Source: Nothopassalora personata (taxonomy: Eukaryota > Ascomycota > Dothideomycetes > Mycosphaerellales > Mycosphaerellaceae). Taken from it: DNA of 64,000 bases. Both the position numbers and the translations under genes were made by a program. The stretch lies in the NCBI GenBank assembly GCA_033816765.1, contig CM066288.1, forward strand, positions 868,001-932,000, given 5' to 3'. The stretch's first letter is position 1. Each line of letters starts with the position of its first letter. Below, piece by piece: positions 49,324-59,813 of this stretch. The notes beneath the pieces are model-generated. The model saw only the letters and a list, made by a program, of their open reading frames with translations, was not told the origin of the DNA and made no database searches.

Positions 49324-51914
49324 ATGGTGCTCACGGAGGAGCCCTTGCAGACCGCCGTGGGGACCTCCGACGAGAACGGTTTTCGCAATCTTGCCATCCC
49401 GCATTTTCGCTTTCAGCAGCTAGACGAAGACGAACAGCGCTTCTTCGTCCTACAACCTGCGGATGATCAGGCTTTCCGCGTGCGCTGCCATCTAAATGTG
49501 AGCGTCCTCTTCAATGCTCCGCCGTTCGTAGCTGCAAAGAACGCCAGAGGATATCGTTTGCTCGAAGACCCGATTGAGGTTGATGGTGAGACATGATCAT
49601 CTCCACTGCGCTGGAAAGATTCCTCAAGCACTACCGGTCCACCATAAACGAGAACACGCGATTATGGGTCCGACATCTATGTGTTGACCAGCTCAATGAC
49701 CACGAGCGGACATCTTTCCGGACTCGCGACTGGTCTGATACAATGTACGCAATGGCCACGGAAGTAGTTGACATGAGCGTGTTCAACGCGGACCTTGTCG
49801 ACAGAGGTGTTATTCGACAAGTACACGATAGTCGATGGGCCAAATGGAATAGGAGGGCTGGAGAAAGTCGCGCTCCCGAAAGTCTATCCAATCCGCCTGA
49901 ATGCCGTTGTGAGGAATTCAAGAGTTGGGGCGCTGGTGGCGGACTACCAGTATAGCCATCTGGACTCGGCCGCAAACGAGATCAGTATAGTGGTGTTCGT
50001 TCCGACAGCCAATCCTGCAGCACCGATGGTCCTGGATCTTGGACACTGCCCTATGAGACGCGAGGTGAACTACGCCGCACTGTCATATAGATGGAGAGCA
50101 GATGACACGAAAGGCATGATCATCCTCAATGGACCACGAAGTGTGTGAGGAGAAACATTGAAGCTCTGAGGTCAAGCCGGCGTAAAGAATGCTTGCAACC
50201 ATTCTGGAGCGACGCTATCTCGATTATCCAAGAGGATCTGCTAGAACGGGGTCGCCAAGTCCCGCGCATGAGTCGCCTCTACGATTGCGCTTCTGCTATG
50301 ATATCCTACATAGGCTCTGCGAGCGATGACAGCGATATGGCATTGCAGTTGATCAAGGAGCTTCGGCAACCCATGATGAGGCTGAACCACGACCGCGAGT
50401 GGCACTTCGGTCATTGGAGCTACGATCAAGCCACTGGGATCATATTTGGTGACAACCGTATCGAGGCTCCAAAACTGGCACGCATGCTTGTGTTCTGCGC
50501 TCTACAAACTACTCACTCGGTCATACTTTCACAACTGCGTGCTGCAGGAGAACGCTTCTGCTTCCAACCCAAACATCGGCATTGACACGAATTGCGAGAT
50601 CAAATTTGACCAGCTAGGCATAACCGTCTACAACTTTGAATCCATGCTTGCCCATGATCCGGGCCTGGAAGGACAGACCTTGAGCGCGGACACCTCCTTG
50701 CATTCATCGATATAGAACGCCTCGCGTTTTCGGGAAGTTGTTCTACTTCCGACATCTGGTCAGCAGAGGAACCCCGGACCACATGTTTCCCTTCGCAACG
50801 ATCCAGTAAGAGTCACCAGACTTTTTGGAGACAAATATTTCTCGCCCGGAACTTCGAATGCAGCGATCCGAGGGACAACATTGCGTCGATCAGGAACATC
50901 GCTAGTGATAAAGATGGCCTTGCTTTTGCACCTGACTATACGGGGTCGACGCATAGCACATACAAGGCTCCCACTAAAGATTGGATTGTACAGCATTTCA
51001 GTTTGGATATCGTTGGGGCCGTCGGAGCTTGTGAATCGAGAGTCTGTATAAAGATGCACCCTCATGGTGCTCAGACTGGTCTATTCCGAGCACGACCAGC
51101 TGCCTTGTCAGGCGGGAGCGTATACTTAACATAATAATGAGGGCGATTGACAGCTTAGACGGCGCGCTATATTCTGCCGCTGGCGGCATCGAGCAGGCTA
51201 CGTTGAATGAGCTACTTTTCCATTTCGACCGAGATGCTGTCCGCTGCACCGATATTCTAGTCGATCGGATTCACTTCGTGTTGCAAGAGCCACCCGAGGT
51301 GCCCACTGGCACATTGATCCCGTGTGGCGCCGATCCGTTGTCCTTCTAAAAAATTTCAGATGTGGACCAGGGAGCTGGACAATCATTTCAACGCCACTAA
51401 GAGCACGACACATGACGACAGTCTTCAAGCTGCCGCTGCACTGCGTGGCAGCGCGGCGGCCGCGAGCTCAGAACCTGGAGAACTGCCACGAGTCGTACCC
51501 AGACGAAAGCTAAGTCTGCATGCCGCAGAGCTCCCGGCACGTCGCTCGGTATGGAAACAGCTACGCCAGAAGTATTGCATAGATGACTGACGACTGTGAA
51601 GACTTTCCTGCGAGGCAGAAGGCCATTTGTGACACTACACCGAGCGTAGATACATGGGGCGTATTGTCAACCTTCGTGGCGGATGCTTTAGGTGACTCGG
51701 CCAAGCTGTATCATCTTATTATTCTTACCGGTTGCTCCGTACCTCTGCTTTTGCAGGAACGGAAACGAGGGATTTTACAAAATCTGCGGTGCCGCTTTCG
51801 TTCAAGGCTGAATGGAGGAGGGTGAAGGGCTTGGGCGCGGCATATCCACGAGACTTCTGGACAGCACTACTGACTAGACAGTCCCAAGCTCGGGATGACA
51901 TAAAAGGTCGCTAG
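49324..51914 (+). pseudogene. decayed HET-domain (heterokaryon incompatibility) gene
   Basis: Blocks of one HET protein appear in order in changing frames. The first is GYRLLEDPIEVDGET then MIISTALERFLKHYR, separated by a one-base shift at 49593. Next comes HCPMRREVNYAALSYRWRAD and TKGMIILNGPRSV (near 50045-50145). After another shift, RRNIEALRSSRRKECLQPFW, SDAISIIQEDLLERGRQVPR and MSRLYDCASAMISYIGSASD (50148-50330). These correspond to the canonical Tyr-x-Ala-Leu-Ser-Tyr, Trp-x-Asp-Ala-Ile and Arg-x-Gln-Val blocks. Near 51727-51900 a frameshifted C-terminus with GCSVPLLLQERKRG and GLGAAYPRDFWTALLTRQSQ is typical of these proteins' ends. At least four frame changes plus stops make it non-functional. 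HET proteins trigger cell death on fusion of incompatible strains. Confidence 0.75.
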
Positions 51915-51964
51915 GCTATGCGCTCAGTGCTGACAGCGTATGTATATACATGGTACAACATAGA

Positions 51965-54613
51965 TCAATCGCCAGTGCCACATCCAACACCGCGTCGGCG
52001 CGCCTTACGCACTGCCTTCAAGCACTTTCCCACTGCTTCCAAATCTCCAAGTAGGGTAACATGTCCTCGCTCTGAGCTGACTATTCCTCCCTTGGCGGTG
52101 CGATAGCCTTCTGGCACCATGGCTGCTTTGGCCAATACGACTCCGTCTCCGCTGGCGAAAGCCAGCTCATCGTAGGCATCGGCGTGCTTGATACCTTCCC
52201 TGCCGTCTACCTTGGCGCCGAAGACGGTCGGCGTGCTCTTGCCGTAGATTACGGCGATCGGCGGATATGCGTTGTTTACATGGTGCTCTGGGATGAATGC
52301 AAGTTCCTGCTTGAACTTCTTCACTTCGGCCAATGTTCGAGTGAGGTATTCTATTGCCTCTTCTCGTGGGATTGTGACCGCCGTCCTTGGGGACGGGGTG
52401 TCTGCATTGGTGTCGTCACCGTCGCTACCTGGCTTTGAGAAGTTGCCATTCACGACTGCATCTTGGTTGCTGTTTGTTGTGCCTTTTGTCATGTCCGGCT
52501 CTGTGATACCTCCAGCTGTTGCGGTGTCTGTTGGATCGCTTGACTGTTTGCTGCGTAGCAGACTGGCCCTTCGGCCGGCGCGTGGCAGACTTGGCAGTGC
52601 ATGTGACACCGAGGAGACATATCCCGAGAGTCCTGTGAGCTTTGATGTTGGTGCCAACGGGGGAAGTGGTCTAGCAACGCAGGGAGAAAGTCTGTAATCG
52701 ATCCATGTTTGAGGGTCGAAGAAGTCCACTGGGTACTCCTCTCGGGTGTGCTTGTCGAAGAAGCACCTTCCGTTCAGTGGTAATAATGCAAAACTCGTTC
52801 TTATCGTAAAGTTGACTTGTGCTGTCAGCACCCGACTGCTCAGAAGTACATCATCGCCGTTTCGCAAGGGACCGAGAATATTGACGCACGTCTTCGGCAC
52901 ACCGGCATATACGACACCGCTGAAGAGGTCAGGTCGCTGGTTAACAGCATGTCTTGTGATGAGTCCTCCTAGGGAATGCGCAATGACTGTCGCACCTTTC
53001 CGTCGCTTACCCGGCTCGGGTCTGTTATCGGGCAGAGTCTCGAGGTATGCAACGAGCTGTTTGCTCAGATAACTTGGATCCAATCGCCAATCGTAGCCAT
53101 AGTCGTGCAGTCTCAACTTGCCGGAGCGCCCGTTCTCACTAGAACGCAGGCGCTTGAACAGGCGTTTCGAAATGTCCACAGGTCCAATGTGTGTAAGCAT
53201 ACCACCAGGGATGACCGTGTCTCTAGCCCTCTCGTTACCATCTTCGCTGATAGGAACCTCCAGGTCAACCTTGCGCAAGTTCAACCCTACCTTCACGGGT
53301 ACCCATAGTTGACGATGCGGTGGCTCGGCAGACCTGAGAATAGAGCCACGATAGCCGCCAAGCACTACAATATCGCCTTCCAGATCTTCCAATGCCTCTG
53401 CGAAGTGTGAAGGGTCCACAGTCGCACGACCCGCGTCCGCGTCAGCAAGCGCAGCCTTTGCTGATTGGTAGGGTTGCCTTGTGATGGGATCAACAGGCTT
53501 ATACGAATGCTTTCGGGCATGGTTGGACACAGGCTGCGAAGTCTGACCTGTCCCTTTCGACGAAGTCGGCCACGATTTTTCGCGATTCAGAAAGTCTGGC
53601 GTGAAGCTGGAGACACTGAAGTTCGATATCGAAGGCATGCTTGGCAGTTTGATACTAGAATCCTGCAGACTGTCCTTGATCGCCTTGAGTCGGCTGTTGA
53701 CTTGTTCTGATACATGTTCGAATCGAGTATCGTCCCCGAGAGAAGACACGTGAGAGAGGGTGCGCTGTGTGACAAGTGAACTGTCCGAAGTCGATCTTCT
53801 CTGATACGGAGGCCTGGAGCGAGTCGGCTGCAGCTTAGGCAGCTCACCCATGCCCTCTGTCTCCTCTGCTTCTTTTGGATTCTCAGTCCTGTTGAAGATC
53901 GTGGACGAAGAAAAGGCCGCTGTCTGACCACCACCGGACAGAGTCCGAGGGCGCCCTTCATCGACACCATCGAAATGACATATCCTGGTAGGGCTATCGT
54001 GCTTGCTTGAACCGTGGTGTTCGCTATCGCGACTTGAGAAGAACGGCGATGTCAGGGAGAAGTTCTTAGGCATAGACGGGAAGTTCGGGAACATGGACCT
54101 GTACCGATTTTCTGGCTTCTCTGAACCAGACGATGCTCTCCTCCTGCCAAAAGAAAATCCTTCGCGGAGGAACGACCTGGTCTGACTGGCTCTCTGAAAC
54201 TGCTTGGACTCTGCTCGCCACGGCGATGGCATTTGCTGGGCGGCGCACGAACGATTTGGTGAGACATCCTTGGCAGATGAATGCTGATGAACTTGAGATG
54301 GCTCATCGCCCTCATCGGGCTCTTCTTGGTGCTCTTGATTGCCAGGAGTGGCGCCGGCGAAGCTGTTGGCAAAGTAGCTACCGGCTTGATCGATTGCTGC
54401 CGCCTTCTCAACAGCCGGCGTTGTCGGACTTAATAACCTCGTCTGCTCCTTGCCGATACTGACACCCACTGTCTTGCGTGCATAGTCTTCGTCAGGCGTA
54501 GCTTGGCCATTGTCATCATCGGAAGAAGTCGCTTGGTCCAAAGTCAGAATGTTGTTGTATTGTATCTCTGCCAGTGCCCTTCGGTCCGGGGCCGGCGGTC
54601 GAGGTTGTGCCAT
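51965..54613 (-). CDS. LCAT-like alpha/beta hydrolase (phospholipase/acyltransferase type)
   Basis: Single exon; I use the ATG at 54613 (MAQPRPPAPDRRALAEIQYN), giving 882 residues. The open frame extends 54 bases upstream only with TTG. The first 400 residues are Ser/Pro-rich. The hydrolase domain starts with DIVVLGGYRGSILRSAEPPH (about residue 418). RLHDYGYDWRLDPSYLSKQL resembles the LCAT family (YDWR). The nucleophile elbow is ATVIAHSLGGLITRHAVNQR, with Ser in AHSLGG near residue 545. SGVVYAGVPKTCVNILGPLR follows. Candidate Asp/His of the triad lie in the C-terminal part (NAYPPIAVIYGKSTPTVFGA, SERGHVTLLG), with H in GHVTLLG as in related lipases. A membrane-associated lipase or acyltransferase is likely; substrate unknown. 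Confidence 0.82.
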   Translation of the reverse strand: MAQPRPPAPDRRALAEIQYNNILTLDQATSSDDDNGQATPDEDYARKTVGVSIGKEQTRLLSPTTPAVEKAAAIDQAGSYFANSFAGATPGNQEHQEEPDEGDEPSQVHQHSSAKDVSPNRSCAAQQMPSPWRAESKQFQRASQTRSFLREGFSFGRRRASSGSEKPENRYRSMFPNFPSMPKNFSLTSPFFSSRDSEHHGSSKHDSPTRICHFDGVDEGRPRTLSGGGQTAAFSSSTIFNRTENPKEAEETEGMGELPKLQPTRSRPPYQRRSTSDSSLVTQRTLSHVSSLGDDTRFEHVSEQVNSRLKAIKDSLQDSSIKLPSMPSISNFSVSSFTPDFLNREKSWPTSSKGTGQTSQPVSNHARKHSYKPVDPITRQPYQSAKAALADADAGRATVDPSHFAEALEDLEGDIVVLGGYRGSILRSAEPPHRQLWVPVKVGLNLRKVDLEVPISEDGNERARDTVIPGGMLTHIGPVDISKRLFKRLRSSENGRSGKLRLHDYGYDWRLDPSYLSKQLVAYLETLPDNRPEPGKRRKGATVIAHSLGGLITRHAVNQRPDLFSGVVYAGVPKTCVNILGPLRNGDDVLLSSRVLTAQVNFTIRTSFALLPLNGRCFFDKHTREEYPVDFFDPQTWIDYRLSPCVARPLPPLAPTSKLTGLSGYVSSVSHALPSLPRAGRRASLLRSKQSSDPTDTATAGGITEPDMTKGTTNSNQDAVVNGNFSKPGSDGDDTNADTPSPRTAVTIPREEAIEYLTRTLAEVKKFKQELAFIPEHHVNNAYPPIAVIYGKSTPTVFGAKVDGREGIKHADAYDELAFASGDGVVLAKAAMVPEGYRTAKGGIVSSERGHVTLLGDLEAVGKCLKAVRKARRRGVGCGTGD

Positions 54614-56026
54614 GTCAGAGTCCGGCCTGGATGTGGTGAACAAACATGCTACCAGGTTCTCATCCAAGGCGAAAAACTGATTAGAGGTCTTCAGCGCGAT
54701 GAAGCAGCACGGGATGTCGCGATTACTACGATGCTTGGCACAACGAGCGACATGGCGGCGGTTCTGCTGCGTAGGATGGTAATGATATAGATCATGGCCT
54801 GGAGTGGTTACCAGTTACCAGGGGCTGTGCATTGTCGTGCGTCCTTCGCGAGCGACAGGATCGGTGTATGAGCGAGTCTTCCTGATCTGTCTCGCAAGAC
54901 AAGCTCTGAGCGCCTTCTAAGCAGCGACCAGGCCATTCGCGCCTGCCGAAGGCGCCGCCGTGCCGAAGAATCGCGACGAAGATATGAGAGACCGGTTCAG
55001 CACGGCCGCATCCCGCGCGGATCCCCTGCTACTGTATGTACATGTAGAACATCCTTGTCGCGCCACACCGTGACAGGCCAGACTGCCGATGCCCTAGGTC
55101 GGCGATGATTGGTTGTCGGTCCTCGGATCACCGAACTTGCGACTTATCTAACCCCCCACCTTAGTCATGTGCTAAAACTGAGGTCCGCCGCGAGATCAGT
55201 GTCGATCCATAGGACTCGTGTTGCTATATCATGATCAAAACGCCCCAATAGTCGCTCCCGAAGTAGTACAGCGTGGTCGGCATCTAGAAGCAAAACTTCT
55301 GATGTACACGACATATCATGGTATAGAATCTCAGTCCATATTCCAGCGAGATCCCTTACCTCAAGCCTACGGCACATCCTCTGACACTTGCCTCATTATC
55401 GGTTTCTGGTTGGACCACTTGAGTCGTGAGAGCCATGCAATCGCAGTACTAAACCCAGAGCTGCACAATCTGCATGGCTCGCCTCGCCATCGCATCACCC
55501 TCTCGTCCTACGGCCTATCTGTCATGTTCGTAACATCAAGCATTCGATTCGCTTGCGGAGACTCACTTTGGATGACCGGTTTGTTGATTACCGCGAGCAT
55601 GGTACGAAACCCGATCATCTGCGAAGACCTTTCGCTAATGTCAGTATCTCGGTGCTTTGCATCGTCATGGTCGTAGATACTGATAAGAGCTGACACTTCA
55701 ATGGCGTACTCCGCTGACGTTCCCGGGGGATATACTATGGAGCCGGCCGCCACTAATGCCAGCGACCATGTGGGATGCAGACAAGATTGCTCAAGTATGG
55801 AATGTCACACATACAAACCGGGTCTTACTGAAACGGTGCAGATGAAGTTCGGCGCAGTCACGCTTTGGGACGCCATCGATGAACAGTTCTGCCGCGAATG
55901 CTAACTCCCAATGATCAGAGTCACGGTGGCCCGTCCACACGATTCATGAAGATGAAGAGGCTCCACACGAGGATAAGGCAGACGAGACACGCTCGGGGCG
56001 GACGAACCAAACCACGTCTTGGTACA

Positions 56027-56070
<44 letters not shown>

Positions 56071-56406
56071 TGCACGAAGACAACGTGCTAAAAATTAATC
56101 TAGTTGGTACAAATTGCTCGCAGAGGCTTTTTCTCTCGATCTGTCGATTCCGAATTTTTTGTATCAGTCAATGTCGCAATCGCTTGCCTGTAAAGTCCAG
56201 AATCCCACAGCTTATTCTGGGTGGTGTGGTTTGTCCGCACCGAGGCACGGAAGCGAATGGGAGCTCATACAGTGTGAGGTGTATAGTCATCGTTTTCGCG
56301 CAGTGTGGCACTGTACATGACTTACACAAGAGCTAACAGCCGCTAGGGGTATCATTAGAAGCACCACCAGACCGTCCAAATCTACGTTCGAGATCCATGA
56401 TCAAGA
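54614..56406. other. 1.8-kb gene-less region with a (GA)n tract
   Basis: It holds the promoter of the LCAT-like gene at the left. Frames at 55218-55676 (152 residues, plus) and 55508-55753 (minus) overlap and show no recognised feature. The microsatellite at 56030-56068 is listed separately. Confidence 0.45.
56030..56068 (+). repeat. (GA)n microsatellite, 39 bp
   Basis: Uninterrupted GA dinucleotides, about 19.5 units. Length is prone to change between strains. Confidence 0.95.
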
Positions 56407-59085
56407 TCATTTCTTCTTCTTGCCCTTTGCATTCTTCACATCCGTTCCGCCCAAAATCGAGTCAAACGTCTTGGTAGCATCAACAGAATGCGCAGGAGTT
56501 CTGGGCCTTTCCAGGGGACTCGGCGCACGCCCATCAGGCGTAACACCAGCAGGAAGAGGCAGAGCCTCCAAGCCAAGCCCAAACGATGAGTACCGCTTAT
56601 TAGCTCTGCTCGTGCCGCTGCGATTGCTGTTACGGCTGTCAGGTCGAAGGAGATCATTTCCTGAAGGCGGCGCAGGAAGTGGCTCCTCATACCCTGCGCC
56701 AGTGTTGCTTTGCTGCTGCATATTCAAAGCTGCGCTGAGGATAGGATTCGAGGCACACCACTTCTCAGCCATCTCCCAGCAGTGGCTTCGGTGGTAAATG
56801 CCTTCAACACCATGCTCAACGATGTCGGAAGGAAGACTCACGACCCCCCCTCCTTCGCCACCAACGGAGAACCATGTTCTGCGTTGACCACCAGCGCCCG
56901 CAGCGTTCGGATTCGCCCAAGGCACGCCGGATCGTGGTGGCTCGCAGAGGAAGTACTCCACAGCCTTTGTCCATTTCAGCCCAGGCGCATCACAAGCCAA
57001 CATGGGTAGAGCTTGAAGGACTGTGTACATGAAGATCCATTGTCCTATTCTAAGGTCTTCCAGCTCATGCATTGTGCATCCATGGGCGGCCCGTTTTTCC
57101 ATTTCTCGGAAGGCGTCGACGAAAGGTGTGACCCTTGCGTCGTCATTCCAGCTCGACCGCAGCAGCTTTTGGAGTTCGTCATCCTTGATCTTTTTCGACA
57201 TTGCTTTTGCGTCCTTCTTGGCGTCTTGTCCAAAGTCGGGTCGGGTGTGCTTCAAGGTTGGGAGCTTGGGCAGGTCGAAGGGTATCGGAGGCTTCACCGG
57301 TGGCGAGGATCGATCGTACTCCGACAGGACAGCTCTCAGGCCTCGTACAACCGGTTCGTCCCGACCTCCATCCTCATTGACGCCATCGATCGTCCTGGTG
57401 GTAAGATGGTTCCGGTCGACCAGGAGATCGTACAAGGATGAGAGGTCGTGGTATACGTCCCGTAGTACGAGCCTGTTGAGGCCAGACGTTTCCAGAGTGT
57501 TCTTTTTGCTGCTCGCTTTTGGTGGCCAGTCGCCGTATCGCTGCTTATACATGCTCATGATGAACTTGCGCATGCCCAGGAAGTGCTCCTTCCACTGATC
57601 GAATCTCACGCCTTCTTTCCTCTCGATTGAAGTCTTGGAGTTCATGATGCCGGAGAACAAAAAGGGAAAGTCAAAGTCGGTCATAATCAACCTGATTGAC
57701 GCGACACGCTTGTCCAGGTCCATTGCGGCGCGCGTAAGCCGGTTCTGGGTGATGGAAGAGATCATGCCGAATTTTGGACTCTTAAGCGCCAGAAGATCGC
57801 TGTGCTTACCAACAGCATGTGTAAAGGCCTCATTGTACAGCAAGACGTTCTTCATGCGCTCGCCGAGGACCACGCCTTCGATGGTCTTCTCGCGACTGGT
57901 CCTGACATCGGCCAGGCCCAGTTCTTCAATGTAGTTGTCGAAGCTCGAGTTTGCAACCTCGCCGTATGTGGAACCGTCGACATTACTGAATTGGAACGAC
58001 TTCAAGATACCGGCAATGGTCATGAAGATGTGGAAGAAGGTGCTTCGTCGTTCGGTCGCCACAAGCGACTGTCCACAAAGGAAGGCGAAGAAGTTCCGGT
58101 AGTCGATCAATGTCTGCAGGTCCTCCATAGCGCCCTTCCCGCCATCAGGCCTGGCACCCGAAGGCGTCTGCGCTGCGCCATCGGAACTGAGCTTGATCGG
58201 CAAATAGAGGTGCGCTTCCTGGGGTTCGGAAAACTGGGAGTAATGCCCACGAGAGTCTCGCGAGGAAGTCGAGCTCGTGCCCTCCGCGTTTCGCTTAGGA
58301 CTCAAAGGAGGTGTTGCAGGATCATTCACAGACAAATGCTGCGTCCGCGCCTCCAACGGCATTTGCCTTCGGTCTCCCGATACCACTGCTGCATTGCTGT
58401 AGATGTCGCCAAATGCTAACTTGGTCAAGGCTGGTGAGGAAGCGAATACTGACGAATCGACTCTGAAAGATGCTCCTCGACCGGAGGTGCGCGGGTATAG
58501 GTATACAAAGCAGTTACCGTCTGTATTATCCCAGACATCTTGCGCGGGTCGTGCATTCATAAGCCCATGTGTATCATATGGTACTCGCTGCGGATGCCCC
58601 GCGATCCAGGCTACTGGGCCGTTGCTTGCATCGTCCTTCTTTCTGCTTGAACTCCACCAATGTTTCTTCTTTTCCTTTGCAGCCTCGTTTGGCGATTGCG
58701 GGGTGATTGATGGCTGATCAGGCAGCTGGATAGTCGGTGTCACAGGACTGCTATAGTTTCCTGGCGTGCCAGGCCTCGAGCGGTCTCGGGACCCGCTTCG
58801 TGAGTGGTAGCCAGCGGTAGTGATACTGGGTGGTGGCATCAGAGCAGCGTCGCCATCTTGCAGCTGCTGCAGACTCGGCAGAGTTGGCTCGGCTGTCGAG
58901 AATTGTTGATCCGAGAGTCTTCGTGCAGTGTTGTAGGCTGGCGGCTGCTTCGAGAGCTTGCCTGGGGACTTGGACCGCGTACCGATGGGCGACATGCGTC
59001 GTGGAGAGGCAGACCCGCTGACTGGACGCGATCTGTCCTCGGAAGATAGGCCAGAGGTAAAGATTGCAGATAGGCGCCTCGACAT
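56407..59085 (-). CDS. large fungal-specific protein of unknown function (DUF8004-like)
   Basis: Single exon; start ATG at 59085 (MSRRLSAIFTSGLSSEDRSR), 892 residues. The frame is open 18 bases further to a GTG. The N-terminus is Ser/Pro-rich; KEKKKHWWSSSRKKDD precedes the conserved part. Marked blocks are VAWIAGHPQRVPYDTHGLMN and DVWDNTDGNCFVYLYPRTSG (about residues 165-205), LQTLIDYRNFFAFLCGQSLV, IYSNAAVVSG, and WKEHFLGMRKFIMSMYKQRY then GDWPPK (about 505-530). Near the end come LRIGQWIFMYTVLQALPMLA and a Lys-rich tail (AKGKKKK). I recall these blocks from fungal proteins labelled DUF8004, but am not certain of the name. No catalytic motif or membrane segment is evident. Confidence 0.82.
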   Translation of the reverse strand: MSRRLSAIFTSGLSSEDRSRPVSGSASPRRMSPIGTRSKSPGKLSKQPPAYNTARRLSDQQFSTAEPTLPSLQQLQDGDAALMPPPSITTAGYHSRSGSRDRSRPGTPGNYSSPVTPTIQLPDQPSITPQSPNEAAKEKKKHWWSSSRKKDDASNGPVAWIAGHPQRVPYDTHGLMNARPAQDVWDNTDGNCFVYLYPRTSGRGASFRVDSSVFASSPALTKLAFGDIYSNAAVVSGDRRQMPLEARTQHLSVNDPATPPLSPKRNAEGTSSTSSRDSRGHYSQFSEPQEAHLYLPIKLSSDGAAQTPSGARPDGGKGAMEDLQTLIDYRNFFAFLCGQSLVATERRSTFFHIFMTIAGILKSFQFSNVDGSTYGEVANSSFDNYIEELGLADVRTSREKTIEGVVLGERMKNVLLYNEAFTHAVGKHSDLLALKSPKFGMISSITQNRLTRAAMDLDKRVASIRLIMTDFDFPFLFSGIMNSKTSIERKEGVRFDQWKEHFLGMRKFIMSMYKQRYGDWPPKASSKKNTLETSGLNRLVLRDVYHDLSSLYDLLVDRNHLTTRTIDGVNEDGGRDEPVVRGLRAVLSEYDRSSPPVKPPIPFDLPKLPTLKHTRPDFGQDAKKDAKAMSKKIKDDELQKLLRSSWNDDARVTPFVDAFREMEKRAAHGCTMHELEDLRIGQWIFMYTVLQALPMLACDAPGLKWTKAVEYFLCEPPRSGVPWANPNAAGAGGQRRTWFSVGGEGGGVVSLPSDIVEHGVEGIYHRSHCWEMAEKWCASNPILSAALNMQQQSNTGAGYEEPLPAPPSGNDLLRPDSRNSNRSGTSRANKRYSSFGLGLEALPLPAGVTPDGRAPSPLERPRTPAHSVDATKTFDSILGGTDVKNAKGKKKK

Positions 59086-59813
59086 GGTGGCTCGAGTATT
59101 CACTGTGGTGGATTATGCTGGGTCAGGCGATCATGCAGCAGCAATACCTTGCTTCTATAATGAACGTGATGTGACGCATGCGAGAGATAACAACAAGGCT
59201 GCTCAGGTGAATATTTCAGGAGGAGGAAGAGGAGTGGGCTGCATGTATGTTTCCCGATTCGTAGGGCATGACCGAGTTTCAAAGCAGTACATAGCCGCGA
59301 AGAGAAGAACTATTGGCGACCCATGTGAAGCTACGTCATGTGGTTGGGGACGCATGGCTCCAGGGTCATTCATCAGGCCCCTTTGAAGCCACTTTCTGTG
59401 CATTGGTGGCGGCTATTGATTGTTGCGGCGGGTATTGATGGGAGAATAGCCGTCGTTGTTACAGGAAGAAGCGCAGCCTGTTTGAAGAAGCCGTGCGCAA
59501 AGCACGAGCTGCCAAAGATAGCCCGTGGCGAAACACACAAGGTTTGTGCCGATATGGCGCAATACATCTATCTAGATTGACCTCCCGAGCACGATGCCCA
59601 CGGTTGTTGTGACGGGGAGGTCATCCTAGCATATCATGTATGGATACCGTACAACACCTTCGATACGGCTAGCGTGGTTCTTGCCATGGCGCACGTCTCC
59701 ACGTCGTAGTCTGGTAATATTGATGAATGCATACGGCGTGACTTGCCTGCTCCAGTCTTTCGCGTTCAGGGTCGGAGGTTGTTCTAGCGGCTGTCATCGA
59801 AAAGTGCTCCATC
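59086..59813. other. gene-less stretch between two divergent genes
   Basis: Promoters of the large fungal protein (minus) and the aminotransferase (plus). It contains the small inverted repeat at 59578-59623. Confidence 0.45.
59578..59623. repeat. 9-bp inverted repeat, 28-nt loop
   Basis: tgacctccc (59578-59586) and gggaggtca (59615-59623) are exact reverse complements. The match is short and may be a binding-site pair or chance. Confidence 0.4.

Noticed and set aside
55218..55904. Two plus-strand frames (152 and 67 residues) near 55.5 kb
   Set aside because: They overlap an opposite frame, lack recognisable motifs and cannot be joined by a clear intron.
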